The notes: generated by a model from the letters alone, not told the origin. A stretch of DNA of 64,000 nucleotides from Chromobotia macracanthus (GCA_036877525.1 JAZGTH010000066.1:8034001-8098000); one strand, 5' to 3'; shown: positions 12,500 to 23,007, counted from the first letter of the stretch. Translations and numbers: made by a program.

Positions 12500-13144
12500 A
12501 AAATTAAGAATAAATGTTTGAAGTTACATTACAAGGATATATACAATGCAAATGTTAGTTTTGGATTGTTATAGGTTTCATCCTCAAAGAGCTGAGAACT
12601 TTAAAGTGAATGAGAAGAAACAATGCCTATACTATAGATGCATATTTATGATTCAAGACATTTTAATTCTCCTTTATTGCATTCTTCAAAAATATTCCTC
12701 TTGATAAACACATACAATACATATTTTGCAAAATTACACAGTAAACATATTTTGTGAAATTTGAATGTATATCACATATAAAGTCAACAATGCTAGGACT
12801 GGCTCTATATGCAGTTTTAAAGTTGATTTAATGAAACCAAACATGAGCAATGAGACCACGAAGTGTCCTGCTTGTCAGATGTCTTGGAAAAAATATTAAT
12901 TTCACGTGTCTCCTCTTCAAACGTGCAATTATGGTGCACTATGTGCCCACAAGACACTGTCATCTGGAGAAACCGACCTAGGTTCCCCTCTTGTGCTTGT
13001 AAGTTTACGTTGCCTCTTGTTGAGAGGGATTGCAATGCTGTGGGACGAGTCGCCTCTGTCCTGCATGCTCTCCAAGAGAACCAAGAGAAAAGTGAAACCA
13101 AGAGAAAAGATGTGTGCCATCCACCTCCAGCACAGTGAAATAGA
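12500..13144 (+). repeat. Direct repeat, copy 1 (with part of a DIRS-like element)
   Basis: From AAATTAAGAATAAATGTTTG to CCAGCACAGTGAAATAGA this matches 14350-14973 at high identity. Copy 1 carries about 120 extra bases near 12650-12775, and copy 2 carries about 110 extra bases near 14797-14905. The second half, from about 12895, reads as DIRS-like coding DNA (a Cys-rich segment with VQLWCTMCPQDT and LVLVSLRCL..RGIAML frames); the first half is not recognised. Confidence 0.9.
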
Positions 13145-13720
13145 TCATCCCTTTGGTACCTTGCATGGTGTCTTGGTGCGTGGGCAGCACTATCCAACTT
13201 GTCAGGATGATCTGTCTTGTGTACATGATCTAGTTCACACAGTGCCTGCCAACGTTCAATGGTGTATTATTCACCTCTGTACGGGAGGGAAGATGCACCC
13301 ATCCTGCGGAATGAGGTAGCCACCCTTCTATTGATGGGAGCGATTGAGGTTGTTCTGTATGCTGAGATGAACAAGGGCTTGTACAGTCCTTACTTCATCA
13401 GTCCAAGAAAGGAGGGGGGACTGTGTACCTAAAATTGGGCACTCCCCAAACTGCCCTTCAAGATGCTCATGCAGAAGGGCATTATTTCATCCATATGCCA
13501 CCAGGATTGGTTTGCGTCAATAGACCTGAAGGACACATACTTTCAGGTGTTGATCCTCTCTCCACACAGACTGTTGCTGCGGCTTGCTTTTGAGGTGCGA
13601 GCATATCAGTACAGTGTCCTCCCTGTCAGTCAAGCCCTGTCAGTTGTGTCTTTACGAAGGTTGCTGAGGCTGCCCTTGCCCCCCTGAGGGAGCAGGGCAT
13701 TCGCATACTTAATTAATAAT
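12895..13720 (+). pseudogene. DIRS-like retrotransposon, gag-like end and N-terminal reverse transcriptase (broken)
   Basis: The 13300-13690 part shows DIRS reverse-transcriptase landmarks in order: LRNEVATLLLMGAIE, a YSPYFISPRKEGG segment, PFKMLMQKGIIS, then DWFASIDLKDTYFQVLI (RT motif with catalytic Asp) and LRLAFEVRAYQYSVLP, ending in PLREQGIRILN at about 13715 where the homology stops. The catalytic YIDD box that should follow is absent, so the fragment is truncated. The 12895-13140 part resembles the Cys-containing end of a DIRS gag-like protein, but less clearly. Frame changes occur near 13430. It is not functional. Confidence 0.75.
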
Positions 13721-14349
13721 TCGCAGTTATTAGAGGTATAAATTAGACATCTCCTCACAACACAATACAATATCTGAATGTTTAATTAAACTCTTTGAAA
13801 ATTGCACATCCAGTATTCACAACACACATTTACAACAAAAAATACATTTTAGTTTATATTTTTTAAATACAAAAATAATAAATAATAGGCACATATTTTG
13901 AGGTGACAGTGACTGTATTTTATCAGCCAAAGTGCTTTCTTCAATTTCATGTTTTCTTTTTAAATGCACTGAAGTTTGTTGTATTTCCCAAGTATTTTAA
14001 TAGGCAATGTTTACAAATTACATGGGTTTTCTTAGTCTGCCCATCTATTTTCCCAAATATGAAATATTTCATACCCACGTCTGTCTAGCTGTGCCAAGTT
14101 CCAGCATGAAGGCTGTCTTTATAAATGCTATAGTGGATTTCAAGTTTTGTCTTCCGCCACATGTGCTCAGCTTTTCTGCATTGTCTTCTGTTTTTTGTAC
14201 TGCTTTTGAGATGCTTTTTGTAGAATGTGCGGAGCACCTTTTAATACAATACCAAGATATTTAAAGAACAAGTAATCACCAAATGACACTTGCATACACT
14301 ATCAGACCATGTCAGAAATTCTAGCCAAGTTTAATTTAGTAACAACCAC
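13721..14349. other. Non-coding spacer between the direct repeats
   Basis: AT-rich sequence with no protein-like frame or RNA gene recognised. Confidence 0.5.
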
Positions 14350-14973
14350 AAAATTAAGAATAAATGTTTGAAGTTACACTACAAGGATATATACAATGCA
14401 AATGTTAGTTTTGGATTGTTATAGGTTTCATCCTTAAAGAGCTGAGAACTTTAATGTGAATGAGAAGAAACAATGCCTATACTATAGATGCATATTTATC
14501 ACATATAAAGTCAACAATGCTAGGACTGGATCTATATGCAGTTTTAAAGTTGATTTAATGAAACCAAACATGAGCAATGAGACCACAAAGTGTCCTGCTT
14601 GTCAGATGTCTTGGAAAAAATATTAATTTCATGTGTCTCCTCTTCAAACGTGCAATTATGGTGCACTATGTGCCCACAAGACACTGTCATCTGGAGAAAC
14701 CGACCTAGGCTCCCCTCTTGTGCTTGTAAGTTTACGTTGCCCCTTGTTGAGAGGGCTTGCAATGCTGTGGGACGAGTCGCCTCTGTCCTGCATGCTATGG
14801 CGATCTTGCAGGTTTATCAGGCTAAAGCCCTGAAGGACCTACGTTTTGGGCAGGTTCACATCAGTGGTCCAGGAGAGGCTAAATTCTGCAGCCGTTCCAG
14901 CCAAGAGAACCAAGAGAAAAGTGAAACCAAGAGAAAAGATGTGTGCCATCCACCTCCAGCACAGTGAAATAGA
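14350..14973 (+). repeat. Direct repeat, copy 2
   Basis: Second copy of 12500-13144 in the same orientation. It contains a ~110-bp segment absent from copy 1, inserted after CTGCATGCT and ahead of the CCAAGAGAACC sequence. Its 3' limit, GTGAAATAGA, is where the copies diverge; in copy 1 the DIRS reverse-transcriptase region continues, but here it does not. Confidence 0.9.
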
Positions 14974-15433
14974 CAGTATTTTTTAAAAAAATTGATTTTA
15001 TAAGTTATTGACTAGAGGAGATTTAGTTTTAATAAGTGCTAACTTAATTACATTTTGCCCCCACAGCAAACTAGGGACTGTTTACACCTGGTATTAAGAT
15101 GCATTTTGGTTGATTGGATCACAAGTGGACAATGCTAAATACAGGTGTAAATGGTCTAAAATATTTTGAGCTTGTCCGCTTTCAACCACATCCAAAGGTA
15201 GTCAAAAACATGATTGGTTTTCTTTATGTAGTTATGTAGTTCTTGTCAAGGATGTGTAATTCAGATCAATGCTTAATGCGTAAGGTTCAAGTTCAATTTA
15301 TTTATATAGTGCTCTCACAGTGGCACACTGTTACAAAGCAGCTGTACAAATGAAAATATCCAAAGATATTTAACAATGAAAACTGAAATAGAAAGAAGGA
15401 GAGAAAATTAGGAAGAGAAAAGAAAGAAAAGCA

Positions 15434-15990
15434 TTATGAGAATGCTTGGCTAAAGAGATGTGTCTTTAAATTAGATTTGAACTGTGAGAGAGTAACTGAG
15501 CCCCAAACAGCATTGGGCAGGCTATTCCAGAGTTTAGGAGCCAAGTGCGAAAAAGCTCTACCGTCTTTAGTGGACTTTGCAATTCTGGGAATGACCAGAA
15601 GACCAGAGTTTTGAGAGCGTAAGGCACGCATTGGCTTGTAGCATGAGAGAGGATCAATTAAGTACATAGGGGCTAACCTGTTTAGGGCTTTGTAGGTAAG
15701 CAGTAGAATTTTATATTTAACAGGAATTTATCAGGTAACCAGTTATATGGAGTTATATGATCATATTTCTTGGACCTGGTAAGAACTTTAGCTGCTGCGT
15801 TTTGGACTAACTGTAGCCTGTTTATTAAGGAAGCTGGACAGCCACCTAGAAGTGCATTACAATAGTCCAGCCTGATTTTCTTATAAGCATGGACCAGCTT
15901 TTCTGCATCAGAAGTAGATAAGATGTTACGCAGCTTAGCGATGTTTCTAAGGTGGACAAAGTCTATGCTAGTCTGAAAACTTACAGATTA
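15434..15990 (-). pseudogene. L2-like LINE ORF2, C-terminal fragment
   Basis: The minus-strand frame shows HLRNIAKLRNILS, DYCNALLGGCPASLI, LVQNAAAKVLTRSKKYDHI and, after frame breaks near 15700, the C-terminal SKSTKDGRAFSHLAPKLWNS segment and FKSNLKTHLFSQAF. These are hallmark C-terminal sequences of L2/CR1-group retrotransposon polyproteins. The frame is broken around 15665-15745. Confidence 0.85.
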
Positions 15991-16071
15991 GATTTCCTCC
16001 ATTTTCGCTGAAGGTTGTGCGTTTCTCTTTTTATAGTGAGAGTTGTACTACCATAGGACAATATTTTTTTC

Positions 16072-16833
16072 TCAGATTTTTTTTATTTTGAAGGGTGCGA
16101 TGGTATCCAAAGTAGTGGAGAAGGCAGAGTCCATGCTGATTGTCAATTTATCTAGATCTTTAGCATTTGTGGGTGTGCCGGGCAGGGCATTTGTGAATCT
16201 GACTTTGTGGTTGAGGTAATGGTTTTCCCCAGTCGATAGCGAGGAGTGGATAGAGCTAACATCAGCAATTTGTATTACCCATGAAATAAGATGATGATCA
16301 GTGATCTCATCACTTTGCGGTGTGACATCTATATCTGTAGGGTTCAGTCCATTTGATATAACTAGGTCTAGTGTGTGATTAAAGTGATGAGTAGGTCTAG
16401 TAATGTTTTGCATGACTCTAAAAGAGTGTAGCAGGTCCCTGAATGCAGTTCCCGCCGCATCATTTGCATCATCTACATGAATATTAAAATCTCCAACAAT
16501 CAGAGCTTTGTCAACAGTCACCAACAGATCAGTGAGAAAAGATTTGTTTAGAAACTCAATGTAGTGCTCAGGAGGGTGATGTGTCAGCGCTGGGGTGAAG
16601 TTCACATCGGCTGGCCGCGCACCGGCCCTGCACATAGAGACAGATGGCGCAGAGGTGACTGCAGTGTTAGCTACAAGCTGCAGACTTACCGCGGGTCTGG
16701 GTGCATCCACGTAAGATGTTTCCAGCGTGGTTCTCCGGTCTCGTAGCCGGGCCTGCTTTTCAAGAAGGTCGTTAATCAAATCCGAATTAGCATACAGTGA
16801 ATGGGTTGAGTAGCGACAGCGAAATTTAAACAA
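16072..16833 (-). pseudogene. L2-like LINE endonuclease domain fragment (253 codons)
   Basis: An apurinic-type endonuclease that would nick target DNA for target-primed reverse transcription. Visible are ALIVGDFNIHVDD (~112-124), RPTHHFNHTLDLVISNG (~145-161) and SDEITDHHLISW (~173-184), the last holding the Asp-His pair. The N-terminal half of the endonuclease is not recognisable and the frame ends without running into a polymerase, so this is a fragment despite its open frame. Confidence 0.8.
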
Positions 16834-16850
16834 TACAGGGGTGATATGGG

Positions 16851-19042
16851 AACCAATTATAATAACTTAGTTTTTACTTTTTACTTATTAGATGCAATAG
16901 AGAATAATAAAAAGTTTTTTAGATAACTTGACAGAGCTTTAACTCAAACCACGCTGCCGTAACAAACCGTAAAGGCACTGAAAATGTTTTAGTGGGCCTG
17001 TCTAGTCTTCTGACTAATAGTATAGCCATGTATGTGATGTTGTATGCCCTCAGTTGTTTTATGCACTCTGTAGTGATTGTTTATGTGAAGTGTAAGCCTT
17101 ACAGTTGTGTAAAACTGTTATGGTCACCAAGTGCTAAATCTCTGTTGAAGAGCCATTGAGCTTTAAGCTTGTTTATTTCTCTCTCTCGTGTCTAATTGTT
17201 ATGTGGAAGCTGGAGGTAGGTGCCTTTTCTGTTTTCATTGTTTTTCCCTGTTTTTGGTCAGTGAGTGAGTTAGTGTACATTTCTGTTGTTAATATTTTTG
17301 ATTAGTTTTTCCTTTTATCTTCTTAAGGAAAGTGCAGGCCAAGGATTGTGACCCATACTCAGAATTCGTCCCCTTAGTAGGCCACAACTGCCCCCCCCCC
17401 CTTTCTTTTTTTACTCCCCAACTAAATAGAGATATTTATATTTGATGATTTGGTAAAACAGCCACAGACAGATGGTTTTACATTTACATTTATGCATTTA
17501 TGCTTCCAAAGCAACTTACAGTAAATTCAAAGTATAAAATTTATCAGTACATGTTCCCTGGGAATTTGAACTTACAACTTTGTGCTGCTAAGGCAATGCT
17601 TTACCAACTTTGCAGTTGCAGGAACACCCAGGACAAATTAGCTTAATGACACACACACCATATCATGCACCTACTGTAGCCACTTTACATTCTTCTGATG
17701 CCGTTGCGCTCTGGAGTAAAGCAACACTTTTGATTGTCAAATTTAGAGGCCCCAGTCACCAGGGTGTTGTGGAAAAGCACCTGTAATCTTGTAGTAAAAA
17801 TCATAGACTAGCATAAACATGTCTGCTGCTGTAAAGCCTGCATAGGGTTAATTAAAAACCCCATATGGTCTATTGTAGTTAATGTTATTTAAACACTGCT
17901 GCGTTTAAATTATGTTCTCTGTTTAAATGATGACAACAGGACGTATCGTATGGAACACTTCATACCTCATACTGAATTTTGATTTGTGTATGACAGTAAA
18001 ATCAAAATGTAGATTAGTTATACTAAGGTAAATATAGGAAACTATCATGCATAGTGACTAGAGAGTACATTTATTGACAATACACTGGATTGTATTCTTA
18101 TGCAGTATATCTCTGCATTATTTTCTTTGGTAAACATAAAATAAACAATTTCCCTGTTTATTTCAAACCAATCAAATTTCAATAAGATATGTTACTGTTA
18201 TGCTCATTAGAAGAATGTCCTTTTTGTCTTTACATTTATCAATTTGACTGTACAAAAAAGAATTAGCCATCCTGCTAAGTGTTCATAAAAAATACACCAG
18301 CAATACACCAGCATTCAGATGACCTATATAATCCATATATAATGTTACTTGCTTTTATAAAATTGCCCTGCTTTCTGCATTTGTTTAACTCCTCCCAGTT
18401 GTAAAATGAATTCAATTTTGTTAATACGCATGCTTTTATACAATGTAACAAATCCAAATTGTTTTGATGATAAGCATTTTAGCATTCTATCCAAAAAAAT
18501 GTGAAAAGGAACTTTAACTTTCAGCTTCTAGTTCAGCCAGCAAAATTCATTTATAACAGACTAAAAAGCATTACAATGTCCAAATAAGCTTCTATGTGAA
18601 CTGAATATCGTGTACATGCATGCACAAGTTAACAATTGAAACTGAGACTTTTATTTAGAGAGTGAGAGTTTCACAGACACTAGAAAATATAAATTGCTTT
18701 AAATTTACAAATACATGTTAGACCAACAATATCCCGCTATGTTCCTCCAGTATCTAATATTAAGATTATTAGAACACTTTTTTTTATTTATTTTAACAAC
18801 ATTGCTGTTCAGTTCAGTTTTATTTATATATTGTTTTTTGCAATGTTTCATTGCTTTACATATAATGAAACATAAAACATATAAAAATAACAAAATAACA
18901 TAACATAAATAACAAAAAAACAATAAAAATTTAACGTGTACAACCCGGAAAAAGAATACATTGTATTATTGCAAATGTATATTGCTCAGTATAAGATGTA
19001 AGAATAAAACTAATAAAGGATACTAAGATTGTGGTTGGTTTA
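16851..19042. other. Non-coding DNA with a dispersed repeat
   Basis: No gene was seen. 17391-17401 is a run of 11 C. 17470-17625 matches a familiar fish dispersed repeat (ATTTATGCATTTATGC..CCAAAGCAACTTACAG, then GGGAATTTGAACTT and a tRNA-like reverse tail). Around 18810-18900 another decayed L2-like tail occurs (CAGTTCAGTTTTATTTATAT). Confidence 0.5.
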
Positions 19043-19068
19043 GAAATAAAGAGTTGACTCTTTATTTC
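19043..19068. repeat. Perfect hairpin 85 bp before the Maverick genes
   Basis: The arm GAAATAAAGAGT (19043-19054) and its exact complement (19057-19068) are separated by TG. Each strand offers an AATAAA hexamer, so it could serve as a poly(A) signal on either strand. It is followed by two direct copies of AACTACAACACA (about 19073 and 19091). It may lie near the left boundary of the Maverick element; that is inference. Confidence 0.8.
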
Positions 19069-19152
19069 AGATAACTACAACACATTTGGCAACTACAACA
19101 CAAGGCTTCATGCAAATGTTTTGACACATCTCCAGCAAGAGAATGGATAGAG

Positions 19153-19800
19153 ATGGAGGAAGACCTCACTTTTGCTCCAAGAAGACCTGCACGAATTAGT
19201 TTAACAAAGTTTTTACACGAAGACTCAGATTATGTGAAACAAGAGTTTTCGCTATCTGAGAATCATTCGGGGTGGTTTGAGTTTGACAAGACAGCTCGTA
19301 CAGTGATGCTATACAGTGAAGATCTTGATGAAAAGAAGTCATGTGAAGACCCGCGTCTGATTTTCCCTGCTAAAGACTGGTCGATGTTTTACAATCATGT
19401 GTGGAACGATCTACATGACGTCTGTCATATACCTCTCTACATAGGCGAATGGGACGGCATATTACCTGGCCTGAGATACCGTTTGGTGGGCGATCATGCT
19501 AAAAGGAACCCCAAGGACTGTATCTACATCTTTTGCTGTGAAGACAGCAAAAAGCTTTGCAAAGGAGCATTCCCCATACCCCCAGGTGAGCACAACCATT
19601 GCTATGAAATGAAATTTGTGTTTCAGTGGCGAGATGTCCGTGTACTGGACAAAATTTTTACAGATATAGACAGAATGTTTAGATGGTGCAAAATGTATGA
19701 TGGATACAAGTCTGTAAAAGCTAAATTGTTTCAGACTGAATGTGGTGTGGGGGCGTGTGAAGGAGCGTATATGACACCACCCACATACTACAACCATTAA
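19153..19800 (+). CDS. Intact 215-aa Maverick accessory ORF, function unknown
   Basis: First gene of the plus-strand block, open from ATG to TAA; no stop or frameshift. I do not recognise the family. Residues ~38-85 read as beta-type sequence (GWFEFDKTARTVMLYSEDL, then a Pro-Arg-Leu-Ile-Phe and Asp-Trp pair) that faintly recalls the PC4/p15 single-strand DNA-binding fold; this is a weak guess. The second half is Cys- and aromatic-rich, with clustered Cys at IFCC and KLCK (~126-136), a GEHNHC segment (~145-150) and C-terminal CGVGAC; metal binding is possible. No signal peptide or membrane segment is seen. The next ORF begins 39 bases downstream, suggesting co-expression. It stands out because the neighbouring core genes are broken. 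Confidence 0.7.
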   Translation: MEEDLTFAPRRPARISLTKFLHEDSDYVKQEFSLSENHSGWFEFDKTARTVMLYSEDLDEKKSCEDPRLIFPAKDWSMFYNHVWNDLHDVCHIPLYIGEWDGILPGLRYRLVGDHAKRNPKDCIYIFCCEDSKKLCKGAFPIPPGEHNHCYEMKFVFQWRDVRVLDKIFTDIDRMFRWCKMYDGYKSVKAKLFQTECGVGACEGAYMTPPTYYNH

Positions 19801-19839
19801 AAGGTTTACAATTCGACACACCCGTACATTCAAAGCATC

Positions 19840-20472
19840 ATGGCACAGGCACCAGCATCCCCAGAGCTCTTACCAACGACAACGGAGGACACACCCAACC
19901 AACAGGGCCCTACCCCCGAGTCTGATGACAACACTTGGCTGGACAAATTCTGCACAGAGCTGGGTTATCACAACTTAACTTTCATAACAACTCGGTACGA
20001 AGGCATTGCTGAGGCTGTAGGCTGCCGGGGTAACGACGTTACTGATGGATGCATCGGGGATGACGGGTTTAAAATCATAAAGGCCATCGTCAGTGTGCTG
20101 CTGTCACATATTGTTAATACAAAGTTAAAGGAACTTTATGGTTGTGAAGTGGACCATCCTAGCCAGATACAACACTCATGCCTGTATGAACCAACAGCCT
20201 ATTTCTTTGATGGTTACTTTAACGAGCTGAGACATAAATTGTTCAAACCAGGGTTTAAACACATTATAGTTAAAGCTTTGAGTCATTGTGGTTTAAGGCC
20301 TCACCCGCAGAGGGTTCAAGGAGCTGTGGATGCTATTTTGACAGAACTGCATGACAAACCTTATATTGTGGAAAAACTTAGCGAGATCACAGATAAGCTT
20401 GTGGACAAACAGAGTGAGAAAGTCATCTACGACGCTGTGGATTGTTGGAAAGAAGACACAAATGTCGTATGA
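19840..20472 (+). CDS. Intact 210-aa Maverick accessory ORF, function unknown
   Basis: Open from ATG to TGA. The first ~30 residues are Pro/Thr/Ser-rich and look disordered; the remainder (~33-205) looks mostly helical, with segments such as FKIIKAIVSVLLSHIVNTKL (~77-96), YFNELRHKLF and a Lys-rich C-terminal helix. It has scattered Cys and no membrane segment or signal peptide. I cannot assign a family; an all-helical regulator (for example of host cell death) would be only a guess. Its stop overlaps the start of the next small ORF (ATG at 20462). Like its upstream neighbour it has stayed open while the core genes have not. Confidence 0.7.
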   Translation: MAQAPASPELLPTTTEDTPNQQGPTPESDDNTWLDKFCTELGYHNLTFITTRYEGIAEAVGCRGNDVTDGCIGDDGFKIIKAIVSVLLSHIVNTKLKELYGCEVDHPSQIQHSCLYEPTAYFFDGYFNELRHKLFKPGFKHIIVKALSHCGLRPHPQRVQGAVDAILTELHDKPYIVEKLSEITDKLVDKQSEKVIYDAVDCWKEDTNVV

Positions 20473-20808
20473 GTACACCTGTAATATAGGGAACACATGC
20501 AGCAGTATCGATCTGGGTAGGCGTTTGGTTAAAAAACTCATTAAGTGTGAACTGACCAATGTAAAGTATGCTATCATCTCTGATGTTGCTGACGTCTGTC
20601 TACCAACAAATGGTTGTGTAACTGATGCCAAACCTGTTACCAGACTTAAAGAAATGGCTGGTGTGAGAGCTTTGTCACATGCATGGCCTAATATGACTCA
20701 AATGTGTATTAATGCTGGGGATTCTGGATGTATATGTCAGAAAAGTTCTTGATGTAATGGGTGAAACCGACAGTGTGTTTGAAATTGGCAATGTTCTCAC
20801 TATGTGAA
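20462..20808 (+). pseudogene. Short Maverick accessory ORF with a frameshift, function unknown
   Basis: The ATG at 20462 lies 11 bases inside the end of the preceding ORF, a compact viral-style overlap. The frame is open for 96 codons to 20752 and is Cys-rich (CNIGNTC, KCELTN, VCLPTNGC). Around 20715 the protein-like character passes to another frame, which remains open to a TGA near 20808, so a single indel is inferred. No family was recognised. No gene follows up to 21030. Confidence 0.5.
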
Positions 20809-21030
20809 CATATGTAGCAGATGTATGCTTAGCCATGGTGTCTAGAAAAGATGCCATTAATGTATAAAAATTTTGGTTGAAATAGTGACTGATTAAAACA
20901 TTATTACATGTATACAGTTTCTCACCTATCTGGATCACGTGTAACGTCATAATCATTGTTGTTTGAAGATAAAAAGACATATCTCATAAATTGAGCATGT
21001 TATTTATTTGTGATATGGTGAAACGGCAAC

Positions 21031-22110
21031 ATGTCTGAGTTCTTGAAAAAGGTTTATTACACACCTTCTAATCCCGGGTCATTAGGGGGTAAGAAGCGCT
21101 TAAAACAGGCTGTTTTAAAGGACACTGGTGTTCGTCTAACGGATAATGAAGTTTCAGATTGGCTCGCCTCTGAAGACGCCTATACACTACATAGAGCAGC
21201 TCCTTTAAAATACAAGAGAAACAGAGTTATTGTATATAGTGTGGATTCGCAGTCTTAGGTAGACCTGGTTGATATGTCTGCTTATTCAAAGGAAAATGAT
21301 AATCAAAAATATTTGTTAACATGCATAGATGTGTTTAGTAAATATGCATGGACTCGTGGGTTAAAAAACAAGACCGGGGTGGAAGTGACTAGGGCTTTTG
21401 AGTCCATATTTAACAAGGGTCGTGTGCCTCAAATTACAAACGGACAAGGGGAAAGAGTTTAATAAGCATGTTCAAGACATGACTAAAAAGTACAATATTC
21501 ATCATTTTACAACTGCCTCTGATTTAAAAGCCAGCGTTGTTGGACGTTTTAACAGGACATTAAAAAGCAGGATGTGGAGACATTTAACAGCCACTAATTC
21601 CAGGCGTTATATTGATGTGTTACAAGATATCACACACGCTTACAACAGCGGCTATCACAGGAGCATTAAAATGAAACCATTGGATGTTAACAAAGAAAAC
21701 GAAACCGAGGTGTTTCGCAATTTATATGGATCGGCTTGCATAAGAAACGTCAGGCCTTTAAGTACAAAATTGGTGATGTTGTACGAATTTGTAAAGTGAG
21801 GGGCCCGTTTGCAAAAGGCTATGAGCAAAATTACAGAGAAGAGTACTTCACTGTAAACTGTGTATACCGCGTGACCCTCCGGTCTATAAACTGTGTGACT
21901 ACGACGGTGAGATTATCGAGGGTTAGTTTTTATGAGCAAGAACTACAAAAAACAACGGTGAGCAAAAACAAGGCATTCAAAGTAGAAAGAATTTTAGTCA
22001 GGAAAAGACGCGGTAAGAAAAGTATGGTTTTAGTAAAATGGTGCGGCTGGCCTTCAAAGTTTAATAGCTGGGTGTCTGAAAAAGACGTGGTAGATCTACA
22101 AACCCCTTAA
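21031..22110 (+). pseudogene. Maverick retrovirus-like integrase with chromodomain (inactivated)
   Basis: It would insert the viral genome into host DNA. In order: an N-terminal LKKVYYTPSNPGSLGG motif typical of Maverick integrases (21040-21090); an in-frame TAG at 21256; the catalytic core with first Asp in VDLVDM (21262) and second Asp in LQTDKG (21443); and a third position at 21542-21544 that reads Gly (GGA) in VVGRFNRTLK where the family has Glu. The frame moves near 21440 and returns near 21750. The C-terminus (about 21980-22100) is a chromodomain, with VERILVRKR and VLVKWCGWP, which in related elements directs integration to marked chromatin. The stop, two frameshifts and catalytic substitution make it inactive. 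Confidence 0.92.
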
Positions 22111-22158
22111 AAGATAGCACACATACACAGAACGACTGCATTCGAGTAAAAACCAGAC

Positions 22159-22998
22159 ATGGATGAGCATGGTTTTTACGTCTTATTACCATGCAACGTT
22201 TCTACGGGGATTTATCCGGATAATCGTATTTCTAATTACAGAACCAGACTGGCCTCTCCTATAAACTTAAGAGGTAAATGGGAAGTGGGGTTAATAGAGT
22301 TTGAGTTTCCTAAAACGTGGTATCTTTTTAATGAGAAAGATGCTGTTTTTCATGCGATAAACGATAACACAACGAGAAATGAGAAACACCTATTTGGATA
22401 TCACAGGGAAAGCGACGAGTACGACGTTATAACCAGTAATTACGATATATACAAATCAAGCCTACACTTAAAATTAAAGACGGGGTTTTATGACGACGTG
22501 GTATTTTTGATTGGGGAAAAAAAAAGGAAACCCACCCCCACCGACGACCCTCGGTTACGATCATGTAAAAAATAAAGTGTTTCTGAAAGCATCGCCTAAG
22601 ATATCGTTGGTATCTATGGGAAATTAGCCATTATTTTGGGGTTAAAACACGTCTCAATCAGTGGCGAATCCTTTGATAAGGGAGAGCTTGTGATAACGTA
22701 TGCACCACATCAAGAAGACATCAATGGAGGATTCTATACGCTGTATATCTATACTGACATTATTGAATACCAGCCAGTCGGTGATTCGTACGTACCTCTC
22801 TTGAGATGTGTACATATAACAGGGGAGAACAATATGGTCAATGTTCGATACGATAAGCCGCACTACGCATCGATCAATAAATCCTCCATTACCGACATTA
22901 CTATCGAAGTGAAAGACGATCAAAACAAGGAAGTACCATTTAATTACGGAAATGTTGTTGCTAAACTTCACTTTAGACCTAAGAAAGATTTTCTTTAA
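22159..22998 (+). pseudogene. Maverick penton base / minor capsid protein (frameshifted)
   Basis: The pentameric vertex protein of the virion. The N-terminus has the signature FYVLLPCN followed by a YRTRLASPINLRGKWEVGL segment and EFPKTW (residues ~6-58). The C-terminal part (22636-22998) has the jelly-roll landmarks LYIYTDIIEYQPVGDS, PLLRCV and KLHFRPKK at the end. Both parts are in the same frame. Between them, a 9-A run at 22517-22525 appears to be the site of an indel, the protein-like frame is displaced, and a second indel near 22626 restores it. The stop at 22573-22575 comes from this excursion. Length is otherwise near normal. It lies 48 bases after the integrase stop. Confidence 0.88.
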
Positions 22999-23007
22999 AA
23001 TAAACAA

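Larger units (their letters stand above)
15283..16850 (-). mobile_element. L2-like LINE, internally deleted
   Basis: Read on the minus strand, it runs from an endonuclease-domain frame (16833-16072) into the C-terminal part of the reverse-transcriptase ORF (about 15990-15434), then a 3' tail ending near 15283. The tail reads GCAGCTTTGT...TATATAAATAAATTGAACTTGAA, the usual fish L2-type end. The whole polymerase core with its catalytic motif is missing between the two parts. This is a decayed, non-mobile copy. Confidence 0.85.

Noticed and set aside
12817..13197. 126-codon minus-strand ORF
   Set aside because: It runs against the DIRS-like coding direction; the same reverse frame reappears in the duplicate by sequence identity, not selection.
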